DNA of 64,000 bases. Source: DASQHL01 sp963843685. GTDB taxonomy: Bacteria > Chloroflexota > Dehalococcoidia > DSTF01 > JACRBR01. A program made the position numbers and the translations under genes. The notes under the pieces were generated by a model that saw only the letters and a program-made list of their open reading frames with translations, searched no databases and had not been told where the DNA came from. This document shows positions 14,971-24,192 of the stretch, piece after piece. Position 1 is the stretch's first letter, and each line of letters opens with the position of its first letter. The DNA lies in NCBI GenBank assembly GCA_963843685.1, contig CAWJLO010000005.1, positions 68,916 to 132,915 of the forward strand, in the 5' to 3' direction.

Positions 14971-16059
14971 ATGCCCTACTCCGTGACCTTCATCCCCGGT
15001 GACGGCACCGGCCCCGAGATCGCAGAGGCCACCCGCCGCGTCCTCGAGGCCACCGGCGTCCAGTTCGACTGGGACGTCCAGGACGTCGGCGTCGACGTCA
15101 TGGAGAAGGAGGGCACCCCCCTCCCCCAGCGCGCCCTCGACTCCCTCGCCCGCACCAAGCTCGGCATCAAGGGCCCCGTCACCACGCCCATCGGCACCGG
15201 CTTCCGCAGCGTCAACGTCGCCCTCCGCAAGGCCCTCCAGCTCTACGCCTGCGTCCGGCCCTGCAAGGTCTACCCCGGCGTCCGCACCCGCTTCGCCGAC
15301 GCCAACGTCGACCTCGTCGTCGTCCGCGAGAACACCGAGGACCTCTACGCCGGCATCGAGTTCGAGAAGGGCTCCCCCTACATCGCGCAGCTCAACAAGA
15401 TCGTCGTGGACAGCGGCCAGGGCCCCCTCCGCGACGACACCGGCATCAGCATCAAGACGATCACGGAGTTCGGCACCCGCCGCATCGCGAAGTACGCCTT
15501 CGAGTACGCCCGCGCCAACAAGCGCAAGAAGGTCTCGGCCGTCAGCAAGGCCAACATCATGAAGTTCACCGACGGCCTCTTCTACGCCGTCTCGCGCGAG
15601 GTCGCCAAAGACTACCCCGACATCGAGTACGAAGAGGTGCTCGTCGACGCGCTCTGCATGCAGCTCGTCCAGAAGCCGGAGTGGTTCGACGTCCTCCTCC
15701 TCCCCAACCTCTACGGCGACATCCTGTCCGACCTCTGCGCCGGTCTCGTCGGCGGCCTCGGCGTCGCCCCCGGCGCGAACATCGGCGACACAGCCGCGCT
15801 CTTCGAGCCCATCCACGGCAGCGCCCCGAAGTACGCCGGCCAGAACAAGGTCAACCCCATGGCGATGATGTTCTCCGGCATGCTCATGCTCCGCCACATG
15901 GGCGAAACCGAAGCCGGCGACCGCCTCGAGAAGGCCCTCGGCGACGTCATTCGCGAAGGCAAGTCCGTCACCTACGACATGAAGGCGGACCGCAACGACC
16001 CCACCGCCGTCGGCACCTCCCAGGTCGCCGACGCCGTCATCGAGAAGCTGAAGAAGTAG
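14971..16059 (+). CDS. icd: Isocitrate dehydrogenase, isopropylmalate-dehydrogenase-like family
   Basis: 362 residues of the homodimeric beta-decarboxylating dehydrogenase family: FIPGDGTGPEIAEAT at the N-terminus, VVVRENTEDLYAGIE, the Lys/Asp catalytic region VSKANIMKFTDGLF, LYGDILSD, and the coenzyme loop HGSAPKYAGQNKVNP. The length and the NTEDLYAGIE motif favour NAD-type isocitrate dehydrogenase over isopropylmalate dehydrogenase. It converts isocitrate to 2-oxoglutarate and CO2. A TGACAGGAG site precedes the ATG. First gene of a TCA cluster with mdh 20 nt downstream. Confidence 0.8.
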   Translation: MPYSVTFIPGDGTGPEIAEATRRVLEATGVQFDWDVQDVGVDVMEKEGTPLPQRALDSLARTKLGIKGPVTTPIGTGFRSVNVALRKALQLYACVRPCKVYPGVRTRFADANVDLVVVRENTEDLYAGIEFEKGSPYIAQLNKIVVDSGQGPLRDDTGISIKTITEFGTRRIAKYAFEYARANKRKKVSAVSKANIMKFTDGLFYAVSREVAKDYPDIEYEEVLVDALCMQLVQKPEWFDVLLLPNLYGDILSDLCAGLVGGLGVAPGANIGDTAALFEPIHGSAPKYAGQNKVNPMAMMFSGMLMLRHMGETEAGDRLEKALGDVIREGKSVTYDMKADRNDPTAVGTSQVADAVIEKLKK

Positions 16060-16079
16060 GCACCAGCCACGGAGGACAC

Positions 16080-17021
16080 ATGGCAACACGCAAGAAGGTA
16101 ACCGTGATCGGCGGCGGCATGACGGGCGGCGCCATCGCCCAGCGCCTCGTCGAACAGGGCGTCGCCGACGTCGTCATCCAGGACGACCCGCAGTTCGCCG
16201 GCACGCTCCACCACGGCAAGGCACTCGACATGTCGCAGTCGGCCTCCTGGCTCGGCTTCGACACGAAGGTCACCGCCACCGACGGCTGGGACGAGACGAA
16301 GGGCTCCGACGTCATCGTCTGCACCGCCGGCGCCCCCCGCAAGCCCGGCATGTCGCGCGAGGACCTCCTCAACGGCAACGCCGACATCGTCCGCGCGAAG
16401 ATCACCGAGGCCGCCAAGGCCTCCCCCAACGCCGTCATCATCATCTTCGCCAATCCCATGGACGCCATGTGCCACGTCGCCCTCAAGGCCTCCGGCTTCC
16501 CCCGCGAGCGCATCATCGGCCAGGGCGGCGCGCTCGATACCGCCCGCTTCCGATACTTCCTCGCCGATGCCACCGGCGCCTCCATCCGCGACGTCCACGC
16601 CTACGTCCTCGGCGGCCACACCGACACGACGATGGTGCCCATCGTCTCGCAGGCGCGCGTCGGCGGCCTCCCGCTCACGTCCTACCTCGCGCAGGACAAG
16701 ATCGACGCCATCGTCGCCCGCACCATGCGCGGCGGCGCCGAGATCGGCGAGCTGATGAAGGTCTCCAGCGCCTACTACGCCCCCTCCGCCGCCACCATCC
16801 AGATGGTGCAGTCGGTCCTGCTCGATCAGAACCGCCTCATCCCGAGCGCGGTACTATGTAAAGGCGAATACGGCATCAACGACGTCGTCTGCGGCGTCAT
16901 GTGCCAGCTCGGCGCCGGCGGCGTCAAGAAGACGCACGAGATGCCCGTCAGCGACGACGAAAAGGCGAAGATCCAGAAGGCCGCCGCCGCGACGAAGGAT
17001 CTGATCGCGCTCCTCAAGTAG
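16080..17021 (+). CDS. mdh: Malate dehydrogenase
   Basis: 313 residues, LDH-like MDH family. Nucleotide fold VTVIGGGMTGGAIAQRL; substrate-loop Arg in GAPRKPGMSREDLL; second Arg in ALDTARFRYFLA; catalytic His in GGHTDTTMVP. The usual GEHGD is GGHTD, a common MDH variant. It interconverts malate and oxaloacetate with NAD. CGGAGG lies before the ATG. The gene sits between icd and the fumarase alpha gene, so the three encode adjoining TCA steps. Confidence 0.88.
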   Translation: MATRKKVTVIGGGMTGGAIAQRLVEQGVADVVIQDDPQFAGTLHHGKALDMSQSASWLGFDTKVTATDGWDETKGSDVIVCTAGAPRKPGMSREDLLNGNADIVRAKITEAAKASPNAVIIIFANPMDAMCHVALKASGFPRERIIGQGGALDTARFRYFLADATGASIRDVHAYVLGGHTDTTMVPIVSQARVGGLPLTSYLAQDKIDAIVARTMRGGAEIGELMKVSSAYYAPSAATIQMVQSVLLDQNRLIPSAVLCKGEYGINDVVCGVMCQLGAGGVKKTHEMPVSDDEKAKIQKAAAATKDLIALLK

Positions 17022-17044
17022 CGCGCACGAATAGAGGCGACACC

Positions 17045-17914
17045 ATGACCACCGACACCGCAACCCGCGTCCGCGACATCCCCGCCGACGACATCACCCG
17101 CGTCGTCGCGGAGCTCTGCCAGACCGCAACCCACGTCCTCCCCGACGACGTCGTCGCCGGCATCCGCAAGGCGGAGACCACCGAGAAGTCCCCGCTCGCG
17201 AAGCAGGTGCTCGTCGAGATCCTCGAGAACGTCGACCTCGCGAAGCGCGAGATGATCCCCCTCTGCCAGGACACCGGCACCACCGTCGTCATGGTCGAGA
17301 TCGGTCAGGACGCGCACGTCGTCGGCGGCAGCCTGCGCGACGCCATCAACAAGGGCGTCAGCAAGGGCTACACCGAGGGCTACCTCCGCGCCTCCATCGT
17401 CGACCACCCCTTCTCGTCCCGCGTCAACACGAAGGACAACACCCCCGCCGTCATCCACACGGAGATCGTGCCCGGCGACGGCTTCCACATCACCGTCGTC
17501 CCCAAGGGCGGCGGCTGTGAGAACATGAGCAAGCTCCAGATCATGCTCCCGTCGCGCGGCAAGGACGGCATCACCGAGTTCGTCCTCCAGACCATCGAGC
17601 AGTCCGGCGGCAACCCCTGCCCGCCCCTCGTCGTCGGCGTCGGCGTCGGCGGTTCGTCCGAGTACTGCATGTACCTCGCGAAGAAGGCCATCACCCGCCC
17701 CGTCGGCCAGCCCAGCGGCGATCCCGAGACCGCCGAGTTCGAGCGCGAGCTGCTCGCCAAGGTCAACGCCCTCGGCGTCGGCCCCCAGGCCGTCGGCGGC
17801 ACGAACACCGCCCTCGCTGTCAACATCGAGACCTACCCGACGCACATCACGTCCCTCCCCGTAGCGGTGAACCTGCAATGCCACAGCGCTCGCTCCAAGT
17901 CGGCGACGCTGTAG
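17045..17914 (+). CDS. Class I fumarate hydratase, alpha (N-terminal) subunit
   Basis: 289 residues. The three cluster cysteines of class I fumarases are visible: PLCQDTGT, GGGCENMSK and GNPCPPLVVGVGVGG. These bind an oxygen-sensitive [4Fe-4S] cluster that hydrates fumarate to malate. The beta subunit is separately encoded at 19837, after three intervening genes. GAGG precedes the ATG at 24 nt from mdh. The 3' end overlaps the next gene (an acetyltransferase) by 37 nt. Confidence 0.88.
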   Translation: MTTDTATRVRDIPADDITRVVAELCQTATHVLPDDVVAGIRKAETTEKSPLAKQVLVEILENVDLAKREMIPLCQDTGTTVVMVEIGQDAHVVGGSLRDAINKGVSKGYTEGYLRASIVDHPFSSRVNTKDNTPAVIHTEIVPGDGFHITVVPKGGGCENMSKLQIMLPSRGKDGITEFVLQTIEQSGGNPCPPLVVGVGVGGSSEYCMYLAKKAITRPVGQPSGDPETAEFERELLAKVNALGVGPQAVGGTNTALAVNIETYPTHITSLPVAVNLQCHSARSKSATL

Positions 17915-18438
17915 CACCGGGCTCCGCGGCGACGTCAGTCGCCGCGCGAGCACGCCTGCGCCCCGCCACCCACGCCGATATCGACGTGCTGGTGCCGCTC
18001 ATCAACGCCGCCTACGACTTCACGGAGCACGACGTCTTCCCCGGCTCACGCCGCTGCGACCGAAGCGACGTCACGCGCGACATCGACGGCATGACCGTTG
18101 CCGAGATCGACGGCCCGAACGGCGTCGGGATCGCCGCCTGCATCCACATCGACACGAAGACCGACCCCGCCCACTACGGCCTGCTCGCCGTCGACGTCGC
18201 CCTCCACCGCTCCGGCCTCGGCTCGCTGCTCGCCGGCCACGCAGAAGCTCGGGCGCGCGAAGCCGGCGCCTCCGCCGTCCGCATCGAGACGGTGAAGCAG
18301 GCCGGCCTCATCCCCTTCTACGAGCGCCGCGGCTACACCGTCATCGGCGAGACCGACGGCCAGGTCTGGAACGGTGGCGCCGATTGGGGCGCCGCCATCC
18401 CGTGGCAGATGGTCGACATGGAGAAGCGCCTGCGATGA
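17878..18438 (+). CDS. GNAT-family N-acetyltransferase
   Basis: 186 residues. Acetyl-CoA motif A is readable as LLAVDVALHRSGLGSLLAGHAE, with the Q/RxxGxG/A-like RSGLGS, followed by AVRIETVKQAGLIPFYERRGY. Typical small-molecule GNAT. The start overlaps the fumarase alpha gene, implying translational coupling, though a start a little downstream is possible. Substrate unknown. It is the first of two acetyltransferase genes between the fumarase subunits. Confidence 0.75.
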   Translation: MPQRSLQVGDAVAPGSAATSVAARARLRPATHADIDVLVPLINAAYDFTEHDVFPGSRRCDRSDVTRDIDGMTVAEIDGPNGVGIAACIHIDTKTDPAHYGLLAVDVALHRSGLGSLLAGHAEARAREAGASAVRIETVKQAGLIPFYERRGYTVIGETDGQVWNGGADWGAAIPWQMVDMEKRLR

Positions 18439-18450
18439 CGGAGGTCGACG

Positions 18451-19300
18451 ATGTCGCTTGAACTTCGGCGACCAAAGCCCGAACACGTGCCCGAGCTCGG
18501 CCGCATCTGCTACGAGGCATTTCGCGACATCTCCGAGTCGCACGGCTTCCCCTCGGACTTCCCCAGCCCGGAGATGGCCGCCGGCATCGTCGGCGTCATG
18601 CTCTCCCAGGAGCGCGTCCACACCGCCGCCGCTTACGACGGCGACCGCCCTCGCGGCTCGAACTTCATCAACATGTGGGGCGACGTCGCCGGCATCGGTC
18701 CCATCTCAGTCGATCTCGATGCGCAGGGCGAAGGCATCGGCAAGAAACTGATGCAGGACGTCATCGCCCACGCCCGCGGCCAGGGCTACGAGATGATCCG
18801 CCTCGTCCAGGACTCCTTCAATATGCGCTCCCTCGCCCTCTACGCCTCGCTCGGCTTCGAAGACGAAGGAGCCCCTCGCCCTCATGGCGCTCGCCCCGGG
18901 CCCGCAAGACGCCGCCGTCCGCCCCGCGACTGCCGCCGACGTCGACGCCATGGACGAGCTCTGCCGCGGCATCTACCGCATCAGCCGCCGCGGCGAGATC
19001 GAGTTCGCCATGCAGCTCGGCACCCCGATCTTCGTGTTCGACGCCGGCCACGTCAGCGGCTACCTGGTCGCCGGCATCACCGGCCACGGCGTCGCCGAGA
19101 CCGAGGACGGCATGCTCGCCCTGCTCTCGGGCGCCGCGACGGCCGTCGGCGGCACGCAGAGTCTGCTGCCGATTCGCAACGCGAGCCTGTACCGTCGCGC
19201 AATCGCCGCCGGCCACAAGAACGTGAAGGTAATGAACCTGATGGCGCTCGGCCCCTACGACCCTCCCGTCGGCGTCTGGGCGCCCTCCGTGATGTTCTAG
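18451..19300 (+). CDS. Tandem GNAT acetyltransferase, broken by a one-base frameshift
   Basis: The first ~140 codons encode a GNAT domain (ISVDLDAQGEGIGKKLMQDV, LYASLGFED). The continuation (EPLALMALAPGPQDAAVRPATAADVDAMDELCRGIY... ending GVWAPSVMF) is one frame away. Removing one G near 18868 joins LGFEDE to EPLALM; the 850-nt span is 3n+1, as expected for one extra base. The second half looks like a degenerate second GNAT lobe, so the intact protein would be 282 residues. If the shift is real, the second half could be a separate protein from ATG 18884. Confidence 0.6.
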
Positions 19301-19356
19301 CCCCCAAGCACGCGCGATGCCACAATCGTGCGCGCCCGAGAACCGAAAGGACTGAC

Positions 19357-19758
19357 ATGAGCGACGTACACGTCATCAAGCACGACCGCCTCGATGCTGC
19401 CACAGGCCAGACCCCCGGCATGACGCGCGCCGCCGGCATCGCCGCCTCGACCTGCGGCGCCTCCGGCATCTGGATGGGCGAAGCGACCACCGAGCCCGGC
19501 TTCCGCTCCGGCGCCCACCACCACGGCGACGTCGAGAGCGCCATCTACGTTGTCAGCGGCAGCATCCGCATGCGCTGGGGTGATCATCTCGAGCACAGTC
19601 TCGCCGCCAACGCCGGCGACTTCGTCTTCGTCCCCGCCAATCTCGTCCACCAGGAGATGAATGGCTCCCAGACCGAGCGCGCTGTCGTCATCGTCGCACG
19701 GGGCGGCCAGGAGAACATCGTCGTCAACGTCGACGTGCCGGAGGCCGCCTCCGGATAG
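19357..19758 (+). CDS. Small cupin protein
   Basis: 133 residues, single cupin barrel. Motif 1: RSGAHHHGDVESAIYVVSGSIRMRWG, with the two His and Glu that bind metal. Motif 2: GDFVFVPANLVHQEMN, with the final His. Such stand-alone cupins are metal-dependent isomerases, dioxygenases or sensors; the reaction is unknown. GAAAGGA precedes the ATG. It lies between the GNAT genes and the fumarase beta gene on the same strand. Confidence 0.75.
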   Translation: MSDVHVIKHDRLDAATGQTPGMTRAAGIAASTCGASGIWMGEATTEPGFRSGAHHHGDVESAIYVVSGSIRMRWGDHLEHSLAANAGDFVFVPANLVHQEMNGSQTERAVVIVARGGQENIVVNVDVPEAASG

Positions 19759-19836
19759 AGCGCCTGACCGAACCGTAGGGGTCGACCCACGTGTCGACCC
19801 TCGCCGAACTTGCACCGCACGAAGGAGGAACACCCA

Positions 19837-20457
19837 ATGACCATCGAGAAACGAGACGGCGAGATCCGCGCCACACCGCCCTTCACCGAGGCCGACGTCG
19901 CCCAGCTCCGCGTCGGCGACCACGTCCGCTTCTTCGGCACCATCTACACCGCCCGCGACGCCGCCCACCGCCGCATGGTCACCGCCCTCGCCGAGGGCAA
20001 GCCCCTCCCCTTCGATATCAAGGGCCAGGTCATCTACTACGTCGGCCCCTCCCCCGCGCGCCCCGGCCGCACCATCGGCTCCGCCGGCCCCACCACCTCC
20101 ATGCGGCTCGATCCCTTCACCCCCACGCTGCTCGAGCAGGGCCTGAAGGTCATCATCGGCAAGGGCGGGCGCGGCAGCGTCGTCAAGAAGGCGCTCCAGG
20201 ACAACAAGGCCGTCTACCTGCTCGCCATCGGCGGCGCCGGCGCCCTTCTTTCGAAGACCATCAAGAAGCTCGACGTCATCGCCTACGAGGATCTCGGCAC
20301 GGAGTCGATCAAGAAGCTCGAGGTCGAAGGCTTCCCCGCCATCGTCTGCTGCGACATGTACGGCGGCGACCTCCTCCTCGCCGGCAAGGACCAGTACCGC
20401 GACCAGGCCACCCTCGGCGCCTACCAGTCCGTGCCCCCGGCCGAGAAGGCGGGCTGA
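19837..20457 (+). CDS. Class I fumarate hydratase, beta (C-terminal) subunit
   Basis: 206 residues. Family features: VGPSPARPGRTIGSAGPTTSMRLD, the KGG loop (VIIGKGGRGS) and AYEDLGTESIKKLEVEGFPAIV. It completes the class I fumarase with the alpha subunit at 17045. AAGGAGG lies 8 nt before the ATG, which is preferred over an in-frame ATG 27 nt earlier. Upstream, at about 19778-19800, two GTCGAC motifs form an inverted arrangement that could bind a regulator. A DinB-family gene follows 1 nt after the stop. Confidence 0.85.
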   Translation: MTIEKRDGEIRATPPFTEADVAQLRVGDHVRFFGTIYTARDAAHRRMVTALAEGKPLPFDIKGQVIYYVGPSPARPGRTIGSAGPTTSMRLDPFTPTLLEQGLKVIIGKGGRGSVVKKALQDNKAVYLLAIGGAGALLSKTIKKLDVIAYEDLGTESIKKLEVEGFPAIVCCDMYGGDLLLAGKDQYRDQATLGAYQSVPPAEKAG

Positions 20458-20458
20458 C

Positions 20459-20988
20459 GTGACCGAACTGCGCGACTACCTCCTCACCGAGATCCGCGGC
20501 ATGCACGGCCTCTACGATCGCGTCACCGTCGATCTCGACGACAAGCAGCTCAACCACGTCCCGGAGGGCGGCCACCAGAACATCGCCTTCTGCCTCTGGC
20601 ACTTCGTCCGCACCGAGGACAACTGCATCCAGTTCGTCATCCAGCGCAAGCCCACCGTCTGGATCGAGGGCGGCTGGGACGCGAAGTTCGGCCTCGACTC
20701 CAAGTCGCAGGGCACCGGCTTCACCGACGACGAGGCCCGCGCCTTCCGCATCAAGGGCGCCGCCGACTTCCGCCAGTACATGTTCGACGTCTTCCGCCGC
20801 ACCGAGGACTTCGTCGCGAATCCTCACGCCCGGAAGAGGCCGCCCGCAAGATCACCGTCAAGCCGCTCGGCGAGATGTCCATCCTCCAGGCCATCTCCGG
20901 CCTCTGCATGACCCACGGCTACCGCCACCTCGGCGAAATCGAATTCGCAAAGGGCCTGGTCGCCCCCCGCGGCGGCGCCACGATCTAG
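20459..20988 (+). CDS. DinB/YfiT-like four-helix protein, broken by a one-base frameshift
   Basis: GTG start directly after the fumarase beta stop. The first ~120 codons (LRDYLLTEIRGMHGLYDRV, FCLWHFVRTEDNC) show the DinB-superfamily helix with metal-ligand His. After about 20832 the coding frame shifts: adding one G to CCCGGAAGAGG gives REEAARKITVKPLGEMSILQAIS...THGYRHLGEIEF, which supplies the expected C-terminal helices and HxxxH-like ligands. The span is 3n+2, consistent with one lost base; restored length 176 residues. Probable metal-dependent transferase or hydrolase, reaction unknown. A GCGGTCG...CGACCGC hairpin follows the stop. Confidence 0.6.
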
Positions 20989-22107
20989 CGGTCGTAGGTC
21001 GATCGACCGCATCACGTCGGTCATCGCAACCACTGCAGGTCGACCGTCGAGCCAAGGCTCACGTTCGACCGACTGCTCGCGCCGGACCGACAGCTCGGCT
21101 CGTCGACGGAGCGGCAATCGAGCAGGTCGAGTCGCACTGAGTAGTGCAACGCTCTCTGCCGGGCAGCCGGCGCCGATGGATGCGTAGCACGGCACCCGTG
21201 CGAACCACTTCGCCGCATCGCCACCCAGAGGAGCGAGCAACCTCAGAGATGCGTCGCAACAGCTCAAGCGTGCGTGTCAAGAACTCCCGCGCAATGTCGC
21301 ACGAACGCTGCCGATTCGGGCCATCAGAGGCGCACGAGCACGACGTTCGTATCATGCAGCTCTACAGTCCGAGATTGCCGAACAGGCCGTGATCATCGGT
21401 TGTACCGAACGTAGTCGTGAGGCCCAGCTACGGCGGTCCTCGCCGCTAGCGAATACCTCAGCGCGACGGTTGACTGCTCCCAGGTTCGACCCTGACACAG
21501 TGGCACCTCGACGCAGACGTGTAACTGCAATGCCCTGTCTGAATAGCACGATCGGCCGACAGCTCCGATCGGAGCGTGCCTCTTGGGCTCTCGCACACGA
21601 ATCGGACGCGCTGAAATGTCGACGTGAGAATCCGTGCGTCTCGCGCCAGTGCTCGATGCGTTCCCGGATTCGGCTCGAAGTATGCGTCGAAGTCAAGCGA
21701 TCGCAGACCGGTGCTGTCCCATCGCGTCGTCCTCGCCGGCCAGCACGCGGACTTGAGTAGCGGTCGGCCATGTCTGCGAGCATCTGGATGCGACAATCGC
21801 TGCAGTCGAGGACGTCGTCCGGCGTGCGCAGGACTCGACTCACGCGCGTGATGTCCCATGAGCCGCGACTCGCCGAATGCGTCATGCAGCCATCCGCGAC
21901 ATCGATCGGCTGAGTCGTCATCCGCACGACCGCGCGCTCCGTTCTCGCCAGCAGTCCCGTGCGAGTGAGCACCAAGCCGCTGAGTGCAGAGAGTCAGCGC
22001 CATCTGCCCGCGGCTCCAGGGAGTCCCCCGGCAAACTCAATGTTCAAGCACCGCTTGGAGATCGCGCCCCGCTCCGTCCATGATCGCCCTCACAAAGGAG
22101 CACCATC
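20989..22107. other. 1.1-kb stretch without a convincing gene
   Basis: Short ORFs occur in all frames, but none has the strong GC3 bias, ribosome site or recognisable domain seen in the flanking genes. Base composition is more even than in its neighbours. The left end has a perfect palindrome GGTCGATCGACC (20997-21008). No tRNA, tmRNA, RNase P or SRP signature was recognised. It may be a decayed or horizontally acquired segment, or contain an unrecognised RNA. Confidence 0.5.
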
Positions 22108-22704
22108 ATGGACGAAGACCGCGCCCTCACCACCACCCGCGCCTCCACCCCCGAAGGCCGCGCCGCATCCAGCCAGAACGCCCGCCGCCACGGCCTCCAC
22201 ACCGCCGCCATCGTCATCCCCGGCGTCGAGTCCGAGGACGACTGGCACGCCTTCCACGACGACGTCTTCGACGCGCTCGCCCCGCAGGGCCCCGTCGAGT
22301 CCTCCCTCGCCGCCCGCATCGCCGAGCTCATGTGGCGCATCGCCCGCGTCCCCCGCGCCGAGCGCGATCTGGTCGTCGAGCGCCAACTGACCGAAGACGC
22401 CGAAAAGACCCGCCGACAGCGCATCAACGAGGCCGATGCGCCGCGGTTCGAGGCGTCGCAGAAGAAGAACTTTGGCTTTTACAACACCGCTATCCAGGAG
22501 TCGCTCCGCCCGATGCTCATCTTTGATCTGCCGCAGCGCCTCCTCCCCGATGCCGCCCAGCTCCAGCAGATCGTTCGCTACGAGGCACACCTCGGCCGCC
22601 AGCTCCGCGACGCCATGCACGAGCTTGAGGCCATGCAGGCTCGCCGCAACGGCACGCCGAGCTCGCTCGCCCGCGTCGATGTCCACGTCACCCGCGGAGA
22701 GTGA
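22108..22704 (+). CDS. Hypothetical protein (SQNARRHGL family)
   Basis: 198 residues. The N-terminal SSQNARRHGLHTAAIVIPG and the helical region APQGPVESSLAARIAELMWRIARV resemble a widespread uncharacterised family in environmental bacteria that starts with ARRN-x-KHGL. The rest is helical and charged. AAAGGAG before the ATG is a clear ribosome site. No function is known, and the gene is isolated next to the non-coding stretch. Confidence 0.6.
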   Translation: MDEDRALTTTRASTPEGRAASSQNARRHGLHTAAIVIPGVESEDDWHAFHDDVFDALAPQGPVESSLAARIAELMWRIARVPRAERDLVVERQLTEDAEKTRRQRINEADAPRFEASQKKNFGFYNTAIQESLRPMLIFDLPQRLLPDAAQLQQIVRYEAHLGRQLRDAMHELEAMQARRNGTPSSLARVDVHVTRGE

Positions 22705-22732
22705 AAAAGTGCAGAACGAAGTAATCGGTCAA

Positions 22733-23122
22733 CTAGCGAATCTGGAGGAGCAATAACGCGGTCAACCAACGGCCGCCTACGCCTCGTGCGTCGGCCGCCC
22801 CGATCTCATCGAGCCCCTCAGCGCGCAGCGCCAGCCGCTCAGCCCACTGCATCCCGTAGTAGAACGGGATCGCCAGCAGCACGCACGGCACGCCGATGAT
22901 GACGCCTTTGAGGCCAACGAGCATCATGAACAGCCCGAACGACACGCACAGCCCCATCCCCAGCACCGCCACGATGCGGATGATGGCGATGTACGACGAC
23001 ACCTGCGGCGCAGGCTCCGCCGCCCCGTCGTCGATCACGATCCCGTCGTCGTCATCGGCCGCGTCTTCGATGATCGGCGGTGGCTGCTGCTGCTGCTGCG
23101 TCTCGGAATCCATCAACGCCAT
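22733..23122 (-). CDS. Small two-helix membrane protein
   Basis: 129 residues. The N-terminus has a Gln run (QQQQQ, encoded by a short CAG repeat) and an acidic DDDDG stretch, followed by two transmembrane helices (IIRIVAVLGMGLCVSFGLFMMLVGL and GVIIGVPCVLLAIPFYYGM). The start at MALMDSE is one of two close Met codons. Convergent with the 22108 gene. No family recognised. Confidence 0.5.
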   Translation of the reverse strand: MALMDSETQQQQQPPPIIEDAADDDDGIVIDDGAAEPAPQVSSYIAIIRIVAVLGMGLCVSFGLFMMLVGLKGVIIGVPCVLLAIPFYYGMQWAERLALRAEGLDEIGAADARGVGGRWLTALLLLQIR

Positions 23123-23234
23123 GCTAGCAACCCCAGCGCGGACGCGCCCCTCCGACCTCTCCCCTGTCACCTGTAACCTCGCAATGGCCCCGCCGCCGGC
23201 CGGCAACGGGCGGATCCCTCAGCGCCGGTTCCTG

Positions 23235-23474
23235 CTAACCCTCAGGTGCCGCCGCGCCCGCCTTCGCGGGTCGCTTCAGCATGAAGTAGCTGCTCTCCGG
23301 CCTCATCAGGGGGAGTATCCCGGTCAGTTCCCAGCCGTCCTCGCCGAGCTTGTCGAGGTAGCCGCGGACGAACCCGGTGCGGTGTTCACCGCCCTGGCGG
23401 ATGTACTCCACCCCCTCTGTCGAGATCCTGCCTCTGAAATCCACGTACACGACCTTGTACTCCCAACCGTTCAT
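23235..23474 (-). CDS. DUF4177-like small protein
   Basis: 79 residues with the pattern WEYKVVYVDF...LDKLGEDGWELTGILPL....YFMLKRP, typical of DUF4177 proteins, which form a small alpha/beta fold of unknown function. A near-perfect AAAGGAG site lies before the ATG. Confidence 0.7.
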   Translation of the reverse strand: MNGWEYKVVYVDFRGRISTEGVEYIRQGGEHRTGFVRGYLDKLGEDGWELTGILPLMRPESSYFMLKRPAKAGAAAPEG

Positions 23475-23615
23475 CGGTGCTCCTTTGCGGTGGCGCTGAA
23501 CGGGAGCCGCGTCCGTGCCGCCGGCGGCAGGGCCGATCTCAGTCTGGCACAGGGTTGTGAGCCTTCGCTCGCCGGCTCGAATTGCAGGAATCGCAGGCCC
23601 AACGTGGAGGCGTGG

Positions 23616-24089
23616 CTAGTTGACGGTGATCGTCCCGAACATCGTCGTCGGGTGCACGTCGCAGTGGTAGTAGTACGTCCCTGGTGCGAGGGTCACCGTC
23701 AGGGTCTGCGTGATCGGGCCGGCGGCCACGTCCGTCATGCCTATACTCTGGCCCGTGGCGTCCGTGCCCTTGAACACGTGGATGTTGTGCGCCGTCCCGT
23801 TGTCCTTGTTGTCGAGGTCGATCACAACCGTGCCGGCGGTCGCCGTCAGCGACTGCTTGTCGTACAGGCTGTTCTCCGCCACGAGCGTCAGCGCCGGTCC
23901 GCTGGGCGTGGCCGTCGGCGCGGCGGTCGGCTCCGTTGTCGGGGTCGGGATGACCGCCTGCACCTCATGCGGGTGGTTCGAGAACGGCACCAGCTTCGGC
24001 TGCGCGAGCACCACGATCGAGTAGACGATGGCGATGGCGAACGTGGCCATGATCGGCAGCGCAAACCAGCGGTGGTCATGGCCCGGCAT
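23616..24089 (-). CDS. Membrane-anchored cupredoxin (plastocyanin/azurin-like)
   Basis: 157 residues. One N-terminal transmembrane helix (LPIMATFAIAIVYSIVVLA), a Pro/Thr/Ala linker, then a cupredoxin domain with type 1 copper ligands: His in NGTAHNIHVF and Cys-His-Met in YYYHCDVHPTTMFGTI. It would carry electrons on the outer membrane face, for example to a respiratory oxidase or nitrite/N2O reductase. The ATG at 24089 follows GGAG; the upstream GTG gives an unlikely extension. The copper-transport locus of 2-7 kb is in the same window. Confidence 0.8.
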   Translation of the reverse strand: MPGHDHRWFALPIMATFAIAIVYSIVVLAQPKLVPFSNHPHEVQAVIPTPTTEPTAAPTATPSGPALTLVAENSLYDKQSLTATAGTVVIDLDNKDNGTAHNIHVFKGTDATGQSIGMTDVAAGPITQTLTVTLAPGTYYYHCDVHPTTMFGTITVN

Positions 24090-24192
24090 GAAGCGTGTCT
24101 CCGTCCGCACTCGCGCGCGGGGCCACCCCCGCGCTCGGGCATCAGGATAAACGTTCCACCTTAAGGGGCAATGTGACGTGCATCACAGGCCA

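Noticed and set aside
14797..16089. Leftward ORF of 430 codons opposite icd
   Set aside because: Antisense shadow (Val/Asp/Gly/Leu-rich) of the isocitrate dehydrogenase gene.
18860..18900. Programmed frameshift in the tandem GNAT gene
   Set aside because: No slippery heptamer or downstream pseudoknot is evident, and similar one-base indels occur in unrelated genes.
19778..19800. GTCGAC inverted motifs as a defined operator
   Set aside because: Short motif common in GC-rich DNA; no regulator or promoter evidence tied to it.
20989..22107. Genes called from short ORFs such as 21389-21760 or 21458-22003
   Set aside because: No ribosome site, no GC3 bias, no domain; reading frames compete on both strands.
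23085..23105. CAG/CTG trinucleotide repeat as a functional repeat element
   Set aside because: Only about five units and it simply encodes a short Gln run in the small membrane protein.
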